From positions 1-34,014 of the IMG/VR virus record IMGVR_UViG_3300023103_000010: a stretch of DNA of 34,014 bases; one strand, given 5' to 3'. Position numbers and translations under genes: made by a program. Source of the stretch: a virus. How positions within the stretch are numbered: position 1 is the stretch's first letter; every line of letters begins with the position of its first letter. Of this stretch, positions 1 to 7,479 are shown in pieces. The notes beneath the pieces were generated by a model, which was not told where the DNA came from, made no database searches, and worked only from the letters and a program-made list of their open reading frames with translations.

Positions 1-369
1 AACGGTATCAAAATCACTTTGTGCTTTTACTCCCGCTTTAATTTGAACACTACCCTGATTATGTACAGGTAAATCTTTCTTTTTGGAATTACCTGTACTA
101 TTACCTGTACTTATTACCTGTACATTTTGATTTCCGTCTCTTTCAATAATACTAGTCTTCGAAATGTCCGTCAAAATCAAATCCTGCATTGAAATTCCAT
201 AAATATTGGAAAAAGTAATTAAGGTCTTCAAATCAGGTTCATTCGCATTAGTCTCATAATTAGCGAGCATACTTTTCCCTATTCCAACTTTCTCGGAAAG
301 CTGAACTAATGTATATCCAAAACCCTTACGCAAAAACCTTAAATTAATACCTAGAAATATATTTTCCAT
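1..369 (-). CDS. XRE-family phage repressor (C-terminus cut off by window edge)
   Basis: Translating the minus strand from ATG at 369 gives an open frame of 123 codons that runs off base 1, so this is the N-terminal part only. Residues about 8-60 form a lambda-repressor/XRE helix-turn-helix (YTLVQLSEKVGIGKSMLANYE, then EPDLKTLITFSNIYGIS). The position, divergent from the Ner-like gene and transposase, is that of the Mu c repressor, which would hold the early promoter off in the lysogen. The segment after the HTH is polar (ISTGNSTGNSKKK) and is encoded by a cluster of TTACCTGTAC repeats. A host regulator is less likely given the divergent layout. Family is clear; the role as the prophage repressor is inferred. 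Confidence 0.82.
   Translation of the reverse strand, partial: MENIFLGINLRFLRKGFGYTLVQLSEKVGIGKSMLANYETNANEPDLKTLITFSNIYGISMQDLILTDISKTSIIERDGNQNVQVISTGNSTGNSKKKDLPVHNQGSVQIKAGVKAQSDFDTV
63..123. repeat. Four copies of TTACCTGTAC inside the repressor gene
   Basis: Direct copies lie at 89-98, 101-110 and 114-123, and an inverted copy (GTACAGGTAA) lies at 63-72. The copies fall in different codon phases and in both orientations, so a repeated peptide alone does not explain them. They may be binding sites or a local slippage expansion. Confidence 0.6.
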
Positions 370-472
370 ATAAGTTGGAAATTCCGATTTTATTGGAAAC
401 CTTTGCAAACGTACCACAAGAACGGTACAAAATACGAGTTTTTTTAATAATAATTTATTAATCGGTAAGGAC
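370..472. promoter_or_regulatory. Early control region between repressor and Ner-like gene
   Basis: This is the divergent intergenic region, in the position of the Mu operator/internal activation sequence. It contains the palindrome GGAAATTCC (377-385) inside a pair of TTGGAAA repeats (375-381, 393-399), and an inverted repeat GTACC-N8-GGTAC at 411-428. A TTTG at 402-405 lies 20 bases before TACAAAAT at 426, which only partly resembles the Bacteroidota -33/-7 promoter (TTTG...TAnnTTTG). The inverted repeat would overlap that promoter, as expected of an operator. Promoter placement is tentative. Confidence 0.5.
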
Positions 473-670
473 ATGGATATACGTGAAAAGCTTAAATACG
501 GGGATCTGAGGCAGATTGCGGAAATATCCGGCATGAGCTATGAGATGACCAGAAGTGTACTTGCTGGCCGCCGTGGTAAAAAAGGCAAGTCTGAAATCAT
601 AAGAATTGCAGGTGAGTTAATCGCCAGCCGTGAAGAATTAGCTGTAAAAAATCGTAAACAAATAGCTTAG
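473..670 (+). CDS. Small HTH DNA-binding protein, Ner-like
   Basis: A 65-residue basic protein whose first half reads as a helix-turn-helix (DLRQIAEISGMSYEMTRSVL), followed by a basic segment (GRRGKKGKS). It is the first gene of the early operon, facing away from the repressor and seven bases before the transposase, exactly where Mu carries ner, the early-transcription down-regulator. No clear Shine-Dalgarno sequence is present, as is usual in Bacteroidota. The DNA-binding fold is well supported; the Ner-like role is inferred from position. Confidence 0.65.
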   Translation: MDIREKLKYGDLRQIAEISGMSYEMTRSVLAGRRGKKGKSEIIRIAGELIASREELAVKNRKQIA

Positions 671-677
671 ATAATCA

Positions 678-2747
678 GTGCGTATCCTCCAAAGTGAAAT
701 ATGGCTTGAATTCAAAAACCTGCTCGATGCAGGCGTGGAGGAGAATACCATGTGGAAAGGTGTTCAGAGAAATTCCCCAAAATGGCAGGCGATTAAAGAT
801 CCTTCCGATGGAAGGAAACGGCTAATCCGCTACGCTACTCTTGGCGAATCATACAAAGAAGCTGTTCGGGCAGAATTGTGTGGTGGTTTGGAGCCTGACG
901 AATGGCTTACGATGCTGGAACAGCAAGGTAAGCAAGATGAAAAGCTTGGTAACCGTGCGGCTTTGATTGATAAGGTTGAGACGATTTGCAAAGAGGATTA
1001 TAAACAATACCTGCACCATTATCGCGGTGCAGAACCAAGGCAACAAAGATGCCTTAGCCGTGCAGCCGGGATAATTGAAGTAACGGCAGCGTGGTATAAG
1101 TCTAATGATATTGCCTGGAAGAATTACGAGCCAATTAAGCAGGTAGCGGAATGGGTTGAGGCGCATATTGATGAATATTTCTATAAGAAATACCTTCCTA
1201 CCAACCCAACCAGGCTAAAAGAAAAGGTGATTGCTTTCGCTGTTGACGGTTTGCCATTGAATGAGGTCATTTCCCTTCCTCGTGCAGGAAATGAAAACCG
1301 GGCAAGCAAAAAGAATGAAATGTGGTGGCAGGCTTCGGCTGTAACACTTAGTACAAGTGGCCGGAACATGACACAAAGTAACATCGTCCGTAAGCTCCGG
1401 GAACTGGCTGATATTTTGGGCAAAGAGGCTCCATCTGAGTCTACGGTCCGGAACAAATTGAGAGAAACGAATTTTTTAACTGCCGATAAACGCATGGATT
1501 TGAACAACAGACATTTGAACAGGCACCGGGCAAGTATGCCGATTGCTGACGCAATGTTTGCGGGTGCATGCTGGGAAATGGACGGTACGCGGGTACAGCT
1601 TGCGCCCCATTTGGCAAAGGATGGTTTGAAATTCCTTTACGTAGTCGTTTGTCGTGACGTATATTCAGGTGCGTATTTGGGTTGGCACTTTGCCACTTCG
1701 GAAAGTGGTCACTCTTACCGTATGGCTCTTAAAATGGCTGTAAACCTAACAGGTAGAGTTCCTTACGAGCTTCGCCATGATAAGTTTCCAGGCCATAACA
1801 CGGACGAAATAGAACATTTGTTTGGTGAGCTGGATAAAATGGGGGTAAAACGGACTGTAACCAGTTCGGCAGTAGGAAAAGCAAGAACGGAACGTGCATT
1901 CTATACTTTGCAACAAGTATTTGAAAGTGAGCACTTAGCATACTGGGGCCAGGGTATAAGATCCACCACTGCAACGGCGCATCCTACGGAAGCTTACCGT
2001 TATCAGGTAAGCCGGGAGTTGAAGAATTCAGGATGGGATTTTGACGCGGCTTGGATGGCTGAATGTGGCGTAATTGCTGCTTATAATCATACTCCGCTTA
2101 GCAAATACAGCCGGAAGCATGCGAATTTGAATCAATCGCCTTGGCAGTTGTACCAAAATGCTGAGAATGAGGCAGAAGGCCGCAAACTGGAAGTATACGA
2201 GATAGCAGAGATATTTTGGGCAACTCGTCAGGAAGGAATCCGGAACCGGTGCATTAAGATGGTTATCAAAGGAGAAACTTACCGGTATGATCTGTTGGGA
2301 AATGAGCATTATGATATTTTAAGCCGCTATCAGGCTCCAAATAAGAAGCTTACAGTTAAATATCAAGCGCATGACCTAAGTAAAATCATGCTTTTTGATG
2401 AGGCTGGTAACTTCCTTGCTGAGGTGACCGAACAGGAAAGTATTCAGCTGTATGGTCCTGATGCAGAATGGAATAAGGCGGCTGAATGGAAAGAGAAAAA
2501 CAAAGCGGTTGACGTTCGCCGTAAAGGTGACTTGGATACTTATTTGAATCAGTTGCCAGAGGAGGCAGCGGCTATGTTTCCAACAAAACTTGGCAAGCAT
2601 GTGAGCGAAGATGCCCAAACCGCTTATCTGCTTAATACTGTGGGTGATTGGGATGTGAAAAAAGAGGCTAAGAGCAAAAAAGCGGTAAAGGTTACCATGA
2701 TTGATGATGATTTTGACCTTGAAAAATTTACGCGTGAAATGTACTGA
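678..2747 (+). CDS. Mu-type DDE transposase A subunit
   Basis: A 689-aa protein in the size range of MuA (663 aa). The N-terminal part (1-290) is helical and DNA-binding in style. The catalytic RNase H-like core carries D302 in WEMDGT, D368 in ELRHDKFPGH and E405 in GKARTERAFYTLQ, the DDE triad. The acidic/basic C-terminal tail resembles MuA domain III, which contacts MuB. It would bind the phage ends and carry out strand transfer for integration and replicative transposition. The start is GTG at 678; an in-frame stop lies two codons upstream, and the next ATG (750) would remove conserved-looking N-terminal sequence. The downstream ATPase is its expected partner. Confidence 0.93.
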   Translation: MRILQSEIWLEFKNLLDAGVEENTMWKGVQRNSPKWQAIKDPSDGRKRLIRYATLGESYKEAVRAELCGGLEPDEWLTMLEQQGKQDEKLGNRAALIDKVETICKEDYKQYLHHYRGAEPRQQRCLSRAAGIIEVTAAWYKSNDIAWKNYEPIKQVAEWVEAHIDEYFYKKYLPTNPTRLKEKVIAFAVDGLPLNEVISLPRAGNENRASKKNEMWWQASAVTLSTSGRNMTQSNIVRKLRELADILGKEAPSESTVRNKLRETNFLTADKRMDLNNRHLNRHRASMPIADAMFAGACWEMDGTRVQLAPHLAKDGLKFLYVVVCRDVYSGAYLGWHFATSESGHSYRMALKMAVNLTGRVPYELRHDKFPGHNTDEIEHLFGELDKMGVKRTVTSSAVGKARTERAFYTLQQVFESEHLAYWGQGIRSTTATAHPTEAYRYQVSRELKNSGWDFDAAWMAECGVIAAYNHTPLSKYSRKHANLNQSPWQLYQNAENEAEGRKLEVYEIAEIFWATRQEGIRNRCIKMVIKGETYRYDLLGNEHYDILSRYQAPNKKLTVKYQAHDLSKIMLFDEAGNFLAEVTEQESIQLYGPDAEWNKAAEWKEKNKAVDVRRKGDLDTYLNQLPEEAAAMFPTKLGKHVSEDAQTAYLLNTVGDWDVKKEAKSKKAVKVTMIDDDFDLEKFTREMY

Positions 2748-2772
2748 TTAGTAAACTATTAAACCTCTATAT

Positions 2773-3057
2773 ATGAGCATTTCAGAATCAGTTTTCCATT
2801 ACAAATCAGGCACATTAATGACACTGCCTGACAACAAATTGAGTTTAGGATTATCTTATTTGGATAATAAGATTAGTTACCTCGAAATGGTCATAAAAGA
2901 AGGAGGTTCAGCGCCTGGAACTGTAACAGATTTAAGAAGTTACAAGGAAGCCAGAGAAGAAATTGCCCGGTTACTGGAAAAAAGAGAAAGTATGTGGAAG
3001 GTCGCAATAGAGCAAATTGCCATACCGGTGAAACGAGAATTGAACAATATCCACTAA
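2773..3057 (+). CDS. Hypothetical protein between transposase and ATPase
   Basis: A 94-residue protein that I do not recognise. The second half is charged and helical, with a likely short coiled coil (residues about 50-75, rich in K, E and R). It has no membrane segment or cysteine motif. It sits between the transposase and its ATPase, 25 bases after the former, and shares the early transcript. The start ATG at 2773 follows an AT-rich leader without a Shine-Dalgarno sequence. A role in transposition is possible from position only. Confidence 0.65.
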   Translation: MSISESVFHYKSGTLMTLPDNKLSLGLSYLDNKISYLEMVIKEGGSAPGTVTDLRSYKEAREEIARLLEKRESMWKVAIEQIAIPVKRELNNIH

Positions 3058-3120
3058 AAAAGAAAGCCCAAACAAATGTCCGGGCCTGCATTGAATTACC
3101 AACGATTAACAAATATAACG

Positions 3121-4062
3121 ATGATTAGCGAGGAAAAGAAAAACGAGATCGTTAGCGCGATCTTCCGTGAAAGAGATTTGCTTGGAAGCATGAATAAAGT
3201 AGCTACCAAGCTGGGAATTAACGCCGGAACGATCAGCAATAACCTGACAAAAGCGGAAAACTGGGGTAATGTTTCAGAGTCGATGTGGGCAAATGTGGCT
3301 TCATCATTGGGTGTAACCCTTGTGAGCCGTGTATGGCACCTGGCAAAAACTACCAATGTACGGATCATGCACACAACCTTGGCAGATGCCCAAAAAGAAG
3401 CGCTTTTTATGGCTGTGTCTGAGAAAGCCGGTAGCGGAAAAACGGCAAGCATTACGGACTTTGTGGAGCGAGATAAACAGCACGCTGTATATTCCTTACA
3501 ATGCCAGGAATGGAGCCGTAAAGGGTTTTTAGTCGCTCTTTGCCGTTCCCTGGGTGTGACTGTTGGCCGGTACGATTCGGCAGATGATATGGTTGATGCA
3601 GTTGTTGGCTTTTTCAAGCAACGGTCCAAAGATGTTAATCCGCTCCTGATCCTGGATGAAGCTGATAAGCTTCGGCCAGCCGCCAAACGTTTGATCATTC
3701 CATTTTACAACATGCTTGAAGGTGAAATTGGACTGGTTTGCGTAGGTACCGAAAATCTTGAAAAAGAGATCAAAACAGGCGTCCGAAAACATGATAAAGG
3801 CTACGATGAGATTGATAGCCGTCTTGGCCGGAACTTCGTTCATTTGATCGGCTACACCAAGGACGATGTAAAGGAAATATGCAGGGAAAACGGGGTAACT
3901 GATCCGGATATAATTAACCAGATCTGGAATGATTGCAGTCCGGTACAAAAACGCATCATGAAGGCATTTAACCAGGAAGGTTTCACGATGATCGTGGAAG
4001 ATGGACGGTTGATACAGCGGAAAATCACCAGGGCAAAACTGAGGCTTGCCAAAGCAGCTTAA
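3121..4062 (+). CDS. MuB-like AAA+ transposition ATPase with N-terminal HTH
   Basis: From ATG 3121 the protein has 313 aa, close to MuB (312 aa). Residues about 10-45 form an HTH (MNKVATKLGINAGTISNNL) as in MuB. Walker A is SEKAGSGKT with K107 and T108; Walker B is LLILDEADKL at about 175-184; a sensor-1-like segment follows (VCVGTENL). It would coat target DNA, deliver it to the transposase and confer target immunity. The P-loop has Glu where the first Gly of GxxGxGKT is usual. An alternative in-frame ATG at 3076 adds 15 residues that do not look like part of the HTH domain, so I prefer 3121; the choice is not certain. Confidence 0.9.
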   Translation: MISEEKKNEIVSAIFRERDLLGSMNKVATKLGINAGTISNNLTKAENWGNVSESMWANVASSLGVTLVSRVWHLAKTTNVRIMHTTLADAQKEALFMAVSEKAGSGKTASITDFVERDKQHAVYSLQCQEWSRKGFLVALCRSLGVTVGRYDSADDMVDAVVGFFKQRSKDVNPLLILDEADKLRPAAKRLIIPFYNMLEGEIGLVCVGTENLEKEIKTGVRKHDKGYDEIDSRLGRNFVHLIGYTKDDVKEICRENGVTDPDIINQIWNDCSPVQKRIMKAFNQEGFTMIVEDGRLIQRKITRAKLRLAKAA

Positions 4063-4078
4063 AGGCTTTAAAAATCAC

Positions 4079-4101
4079 TTAAACACCATTTAAACACTTA
4101 A
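4079..4101. repeat. TTAAACACC/TTTAAACAC intergenic motif, copy a
   Basis: The gap before the 4106 gene reads TTAAACACC followed by TTTAAACACTT, a near-direct repeat with about 11-12 base spacing. Similar motifs occur at 15477-15493, 23018-23045 and, inverted, at 33743-33765, all in the rare intergenic gaps of this phage. Confidence 0.5.
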
Positions 4102-4105
4102 TAAT

Positions 4106-4318
4106 ATGGACGGATTTAAAATAGAAACAACAGAACGCATTGCCAGTCAAGATATGGACGCTTTAATGACAAGCATTAAAGAATCTGATAGTTACGTGGT
4201 AATAAATCTAAAGAGCAATCTGGATGGTGAAGGCGGATTTACAACAGAGCTTAAAACTAATGTAACTAAGGAAATGGTGAAGGGAATATTAGCATTTGTT
4301 CAGCAAAACATCAATTGA
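4106..4318 (+). CDS. Hypothetical early protein, 70 aa
   Basis: A small protein I do not recognise. Its pattern is a beta-alpha-beta-like alternation (SYVVINLKS, then GGFTTELKTNVTKEMVKGILAF) without cysteines or membrane segments. It follows the ATPase after a 43-base gap that holds the TTTAAACAC repeat motif, so a new transcript could begin here. The next gene starts 8 bases after its stop. Confidence 0.65.
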   Translation: MDGFKIETTERIASQDMDALMTSIKESDSYVVINLKSNLDGEGGFTTELKTNVTKEMVKGILAFVQQNIN

Positions 4319-4326
4319 CATTTATC

Positions 4327-4671
4327 ATGGAAAATTTAGGAATCTTAGAAATGGCTGAAATGGAGTCTCAAATTAAAGGATTGGAGTTGCCAAAAGCATC
4401 AGATAAACAGCATGCCGTGCTGACGATTTTAGGGAACGATTTCCAGATAATCCCGGAAGGGTTCACCGCTGTTTACCTGCGGGATGAGGAGTGCCAAATT
4501 GTGCCAAATGATCTACTTCCAAAGATCAAACAAATGAGCACTGACGGCTTTGACGATGTGCCGGAAGACCACGAATTGCACCTGTTTACAAACTGGCGGA
4601 CGGCAAAAGGTTTTTGGCTGAATGCCCGGATTATCGAACTGGTGATTGATTGGATGTACCCAAACCTGTAA
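4327..4671 (+). CDS. Hypothetical protein, 114 aa
   Basis: An acidic soluble protein of unknown function with no recognised motif. I place the start at ATG 4327. A TTG four codons upstream overlaps the previous stop and is less likely. It lies in the early operon, and its end abuts a clear AAGGAG ribosome site for the next gene. Confidence 0.65.
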   Translation: MENLGILEMAEMESQIKGLELPKASDKQHAVLTILGNDFQIIPEGFTAVYLRDEECQIVPNDLLPKIKQMSTDGFDDVPEDHELHLFTNWRTAKGFWLNARIIELVIDWMYPNL

Positions 4672-4677
4672 GGAGCT

Positions 4678-4944
4678 ATGCCAGAGTTAAATGGTGATTA
4701 TTTCGTCAGTGCCGGTTTTGAGCGGGAAACGTCTAAAAAATACAGTGACCTATCCAAAGTAGTTGAGAATGTGCCAACCGGCAGATTTTTGAACCATAAC
4801 TGGGAGCCCGCTCCGGTGGTGGAAATGAGTATCGGCGGGTTGATTACTGCCAAAATTGGCAGCCTCCGGTGGGAGGTTACGACTATCACCGGATTTGAGA
4901 AGTTTTTAAGTGTAATGATACCAACATTTTGTGATTTAAAATAG
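4678..4944 (+). CDS. Hypothetical protein, 88 aa
   Basis: Unrecognised small protein with a mixed beta pattern (VVEMSIGGLITAKIGSLRW). It is one of the few genes here with a textbook Shine-Dalgarno sequence: AAGGAG lies just before ATG 4678 and overlaps the previous stop. It is followed after three bases by the DUF3164 gene, so the two are probably translated together. Confidence 0.65.
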   Translation: MPELNGDYFVSAGFERETSKKYSDLSKVVENVPTGRFLNHNWEPAPVVEMSIGGLITAKIGSLRWEVTTITGFEKFLSVMIPTFCDLK

Positions 4945-4947
4945 ATT

Positions 4948-5577
4948 ATGACAACTCCAAGATTTCAGAAAAAGACAGACAAGGCATGGATTGACGAACA
5001 GGGTGTTCTTATGCCAATTGGCCGGTTAACAAAAGGTGAAAAGCTGGCAGAAACAACTGCTGAAAAGCTATACAAACAAGCTTTAAAGGTGAGCAATTCC
5101 CTGGAAAAGTTAAAGGCCGCAATGATCGAAGAATGCCGGGCTGTGATGGAACAAGTGTATGCCGATAATGATCAGGACCCGGACAAATCGAAAGGTAATT
5201 TCACCTGGTATAATTTCGACCGGTCACTGAAAGTAATGACCAAAATTAACGAAAGAATTGATTTTGATCAGACGCTTATTGAGTTGTGCCAAAACAAGCT
5301 TAATGAGTTCCTTGACGAGGCAGTTGAGACCAAAGAGGACTTCATCAAACAATTTGTTACGGACGCTTTCAGCCAGTCAAAAGGCCAGTTGGACGCTAAA
5401 AAGGTCATGAGCCTTTTAAAGTATCGTTCTAAGATCACTAATCCATTATTTCAAGAGGCATTGAAGCTGCTGGAACAAAGTATCCGTCATCCGGATTCGA
5501 AACGTTATTTCGTGCTTTATGTGCGAAATGAGGAAGGTGCTTACGACAATATAGACCTTAATTTCAGCAATATATGA
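4948..5577 (+). CDS. DUF3164 family protein (Mu-like early gene)
   Basis: The 209-aa protein has the hallmarks of DUF3164, a family nearly confined to Mu-like phages: an N-terminal DEQGVLMPIGRLTKGEK segment, a long helical middle, and the central FDRSLKVMTKINERIDFDQ motif followed by helices. Family members lie in the early region near the Gam-like genes; their biochemical role is not established. The stop overlaps the start of the next small gene (ATGA), showing translational coupling. Confidence 0.88.
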   Translation: MTTPRFQKKTDKAWIDEQGVLMPIGRLTKGEKLAETTAEKLYKQALKVSNSLEKLKAAMIEECRAVMEQVYADNDQDPDKSKGNFTWYNFDRSLKVMTKINERIDFDQTLIELCQNKLNEFLDEAVETKEDFIKQFVTDAFSQSKGQLDAKKVMSLLKYRSKITNPLFQEALKLLEQSIRHPDSKRYFVLYVRNEEGAYDNIDLNFSNI

Positions 5578-5711
5578 TCCGGTTTTTAGAAGTAACATAC
5601 GGCCTGCTACTGGGTTTTTCACTTGTGGCCACTCTTTTAACTTTCATCATTGCCCTTGCCGGAATCATTCTGGCAGGGTTTAAACTCCTCGGATTATGGA
5701 TATCTGCATAG
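5574..5711 (+). CDS. 45-aa single-pass membrane protein
   Basis: Starts with ATG 5574 inside the stop of the DUF3164 gene (ATGA) and ends at TAG 5709-5711, overlapping the HAD gene by 16 bases. After a short MIRFLEVTYG head almost the whole product is hydrophobic (LLLGFSLVATLLTFIIALAG and on), giving one long or two short membrane segments. Coupling on both sides argues that it is translated. Function unknown; membrane-acting middle gene products in phages can affect superinfection or host physiology, but nothing here shows that. Confidence 0.6.
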   Translation: MIRFLEVTYGLLLGFSLVATLLTFIIALAGIILAGFKLLGLWISA

Positions 5712-6121
5712 ACTTCGACGGGACTTGTGTGACACACGAGTTCCCAAAGGTTGGGCGCGACATTGGCGCTGTCCCTGTATTGAAAGCCCTGGTAGCAAAA
5801 GGGCATAGATTGATCCTTTTTACGATGCGTAGCAATAAGGTAGAATGTGAACCTGCTGATCCTGCACATCCAGAGATCATACCAGTGCCTGGCTGTTACC
5901 TAAATGATGCTATTAAATGGTTTAAGGATAACGAAATTCCTCTTTATGGAATCCAAAGCAATCCAACTCAATTACGTTGGACAGGTTCTCCCAAAGCTTA
6001 CGGTCACTTATATATTGATGATGCTGCTTTGGGCTGTCCGTTGGTTCAATATATGATAGGAAAACCTCATGTTGATTGGCCACGGGTGCAGGTTTGGTTG
6101 AGAGGAAACGGGATTTTATGA
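5696..6121 (+). CDS. HAD-superfamily hydrolase, small phosphatase type
   Basis: A 141-aa protein with HAD motif I DFDGT (D6, D8), motif II Thr in LFTMRSN (T43), K100 in SPKAYGH and an acidic motif YIDDAALG (D108, D109). The small size with little cap resembles the compact Bacteroidota HAD proteins often found in phages. It would hydrolyse a phosphate ester; the substrate (nucleotide, polynucleotide 3' end or sugar) cannot be read from the sequence. The start at 5696 overlaps the preceding membrane-protein gene, and its TGA overlaps the start of the following zinc-ribbon gene. Confidence 0.85.
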   Translation: MDICIDFDGTCVTHEFPKVGRDIGAVPVLKALVAKGHRLILFTMRSNKVECEPADPAHPEIIPVPGCYLNDAIKWFKDNEIPLYGIQSNPTQLRWTGSPKAYGHLYIDDAALGCPLVQYMIGKPHVDWPRVQVWLRGNGIL

Positions 6122-6225
6122 AGTGGGTTTTCAATCACGAGGTATGGTGGACGTGTACAAACTGCGGTCACACATTTGATATGAGAAGAGGCATTTGTTT
6201 AAACTGTAAAACGGTATATTATTAA
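6118..6225 (+). CDS. 35-aa zinc-ribbon microprotein
   Basis: ATG 6118 overlaps the stop of the HAD gene (ATGA) and TAA 6223-6225 overlaps the next ATG (TAATG). The product contains two CxxC knuckles, WTCTNCGHTF (C13, C16) and GICLNCKT (C27, C30), a complete zinc ribbon with an 10-residue turn between them. It is too small to be an enzyme and probably binds nucleic acid or a partner protein. Precise coupling to both neighbours supports translation. Confidence 0.65.
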   Translation: MKWVFNHEVWWTCTNCGHTFDMRRGICLNCKTVYY

Positions 6226-6488
6226 TGGAAACTTACACCTTCAAGCCTGCCAAAACAAGACAATGGTTTGCGCTATCGCAGGCTTTAACGCTACTGAAAG
6301 ATGAAAAATTAATTGAATCAGTTTCTGAAACAATACCAGGCGATTTAGTTAAAACAGGTCTTGAAGTATATGCAGATCCGGACAAGTTGCCGGAAGTAAT
6401 AAAGCGACTCACTGCCTACAAATTAGACTTTCACTACAAGTTGGAAAAGTGGATTCATGTAGATCAAAGATATTTAAAACCATCTTGA
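6225..6488 (+). CDS. Hypothetical protein, 87 aa
   Basis: Unrecognised soluble, mostly helical protein (LSQALTLLKDEKLIESVSE; LPEVIKRLTAYKLDFHYKLE). Its start overlaps the preceding zinc-ribbon stop as TAATG and the next gene begins three bases after its end, so it is part of the tightly packed middle operon. No motif suggests a function. Confidence 0.65.
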   Translation: METYTFKPAKTRQWFALSQALTLLKDEKLIESVSETIPGDLVKTGLEVYADPDKLPEVIKRLTAYKLDFHYKLEKWIHVDQRYLKPS

Positions 6489-6491
6489 ATT

Positions 6492-6692
6492 ATGCAAAAA
6501 ACACTAGAAGAGGCAGCGGAAGAATTTGCTTGTTCAGCTATCAATAACAAAACTGATCAAATGTCAAAGCGCCTAAAAATTATCATAAAAAATAGCTTTA
6601 TCGGTGGTGCTGAATTTCAAAAAATTGCTTCATCATCACCAGATTTCCCATTATCAGGAATGATTAAACTGAAAAGAAATGCAACGACTTAA
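6492..6692 (+). CDS. Hypothetical protein, 66 aa
   Basis: A small helical protein (TLEEAAEEFACSAINN; SFIGGAEFQ) of a type frequent in phage middle operons, where the pattern 'EEAAxxYA...F..GAxFQ' recurs in unknown proteins. Its sequence is more AT-rich than its neighbours. The 3' end overlaps the GemA-like gene by 14 bases. Confidence 0.6.
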   Translation: MQKTLEEAAEEFACSAINNKTDQMSKRLKIIIKNSFIGGAEFQKIASSSPDFPLSGMIKLKRNATT

Positions 6693-7098
6693 ATCACAAA
6701 ACGAAAGATTTCACGGGTTAATAGGTAGATTGAATCTGGACCCGGACGAAAAAAAAGCCCTGGTTAAAGAGGTATCAGCCGGGCGCTGCACATCCTCCAA
6801 GGACCTGTCAGCGCACGAAATGCAAAGAGCAATTGATATGCTGGCCGGGAACTTTGACAGCCGTATAGCCAAGATGCAAGCCAAGGCCCGCGCTATTGCT
6901 TCCGACCTGGGAATATTGAAGCCGGTGGACGGTAAAATTGACTACAAATCACTGAATGCATTCTGCCTCCGTACGTTCAAGAAACCGAACATGTTCCAGC
7001 TTGATTATGACGAGCTGAGGGACCTGATAACTGCCCTGGAAAGATGGCGAAATGGTAAGACTAAAAAGATGGTTAATGACGCTTTAAAAACTGTTTAA
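6679..7098 (+). CDS. GemA/gp16-like regulatory protein (DUF1018)
   Basis: A 139-aa protein matching the Mu gp16/GemA family: an N-terminal helical segment ending in LSAHEMQRAIDMLAG, a basic middle, and the C-terminal NAFCLRTFKKPNMFQLDYDELRDLITALERW block. In Mu, GemA influences host gene expression and DNA topology during the early to middle phase. The start at ATG 6679 lies within the preceding gene. Family assignment is firm, function by analogy. Confidence 0.82.
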   Translation: MQRLKSQNERFHGLIGRLNLDPDEKKALVKEVSAGRCTSSKDLSAHEMQRAIDMLAGNFDSRIAKMQAKARAIASDLGILKPVDGKIDYKSLNAFCLRTFKKPNMFQLDYDELRDLITALERWRNGKTKKMVNDALKTV

Positions 7099-7101
7099 AT
7101 C

Positions 7102-7479
7102 ATGATGGAAATATTAAATAAAGTGACCTTGAAAGAGGCAATGGTTAAACCGGCGAAAGTTAAGCCGGTGTTTATAGCCGCTCGGAAAGGTGGTAATTTC
7201 GGTATTTCGGAAGCCTTGTTTCAACTGTTGGCATGTCCCTTTTATGTCGAGTTCAATTACGATCCAAAAACAAAGACTTTATATATCTTAAAGTCAACTG
7301 AGGAAACAGGTTTTAAGGTTACCGTCAGTGAGGCAGCCAGGAACTTTTCCTTTTCGTGTAAACCTGTAAGTGATCGTTTTTTTGCTCCATCACAAAGGTA
7401 TACTGTTTTTACGGACCCTTTGAATGGTTGGGCTGCAAGTGTTGAACCTCATTTATTTGAGATTAAACTGCCGAAATAA
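7102..7479 (+). CDS. Hypothetical protein, 125 aa
   Basis: No family recognised. The sequence has beta-rich stretches (PFYVEFNYDPKTKTLYILKS; FKVTVSEAA) and no membrane segment. Two adjacent ATG codons (7102, 7105) are possible starts. The stop overlaps the next gene as TAATG. The gap before it carries TTTAAAAACTGTTTAAATC, similar to but weaker than the recurring intergenic motif. Confidence 0.65.
   Translation: MMEILNKVTLKEAMVKPAKVKPVFIAARKGGNFGISEALFQLLACPFYVEFNYDPKTKTLYILKSTEETGFKVTVSEAARNFSFSCKPVSDRFFAPSQRYTVFTDPLNGWAASVEPHLFEIKLPK

Noticed and set aside
1-400. Left phage end inside the window
   Set aside because: The repressor frame is still open at base 1, and in Mu-like phages the left end lies beyond the repressor gene, so it must lie outside.
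3096-3698. Minus-strand open frame of 200 codons
   Set aside because: It is antisense to the MuB-like ATPase, whose Walker motifs establish the real frame.
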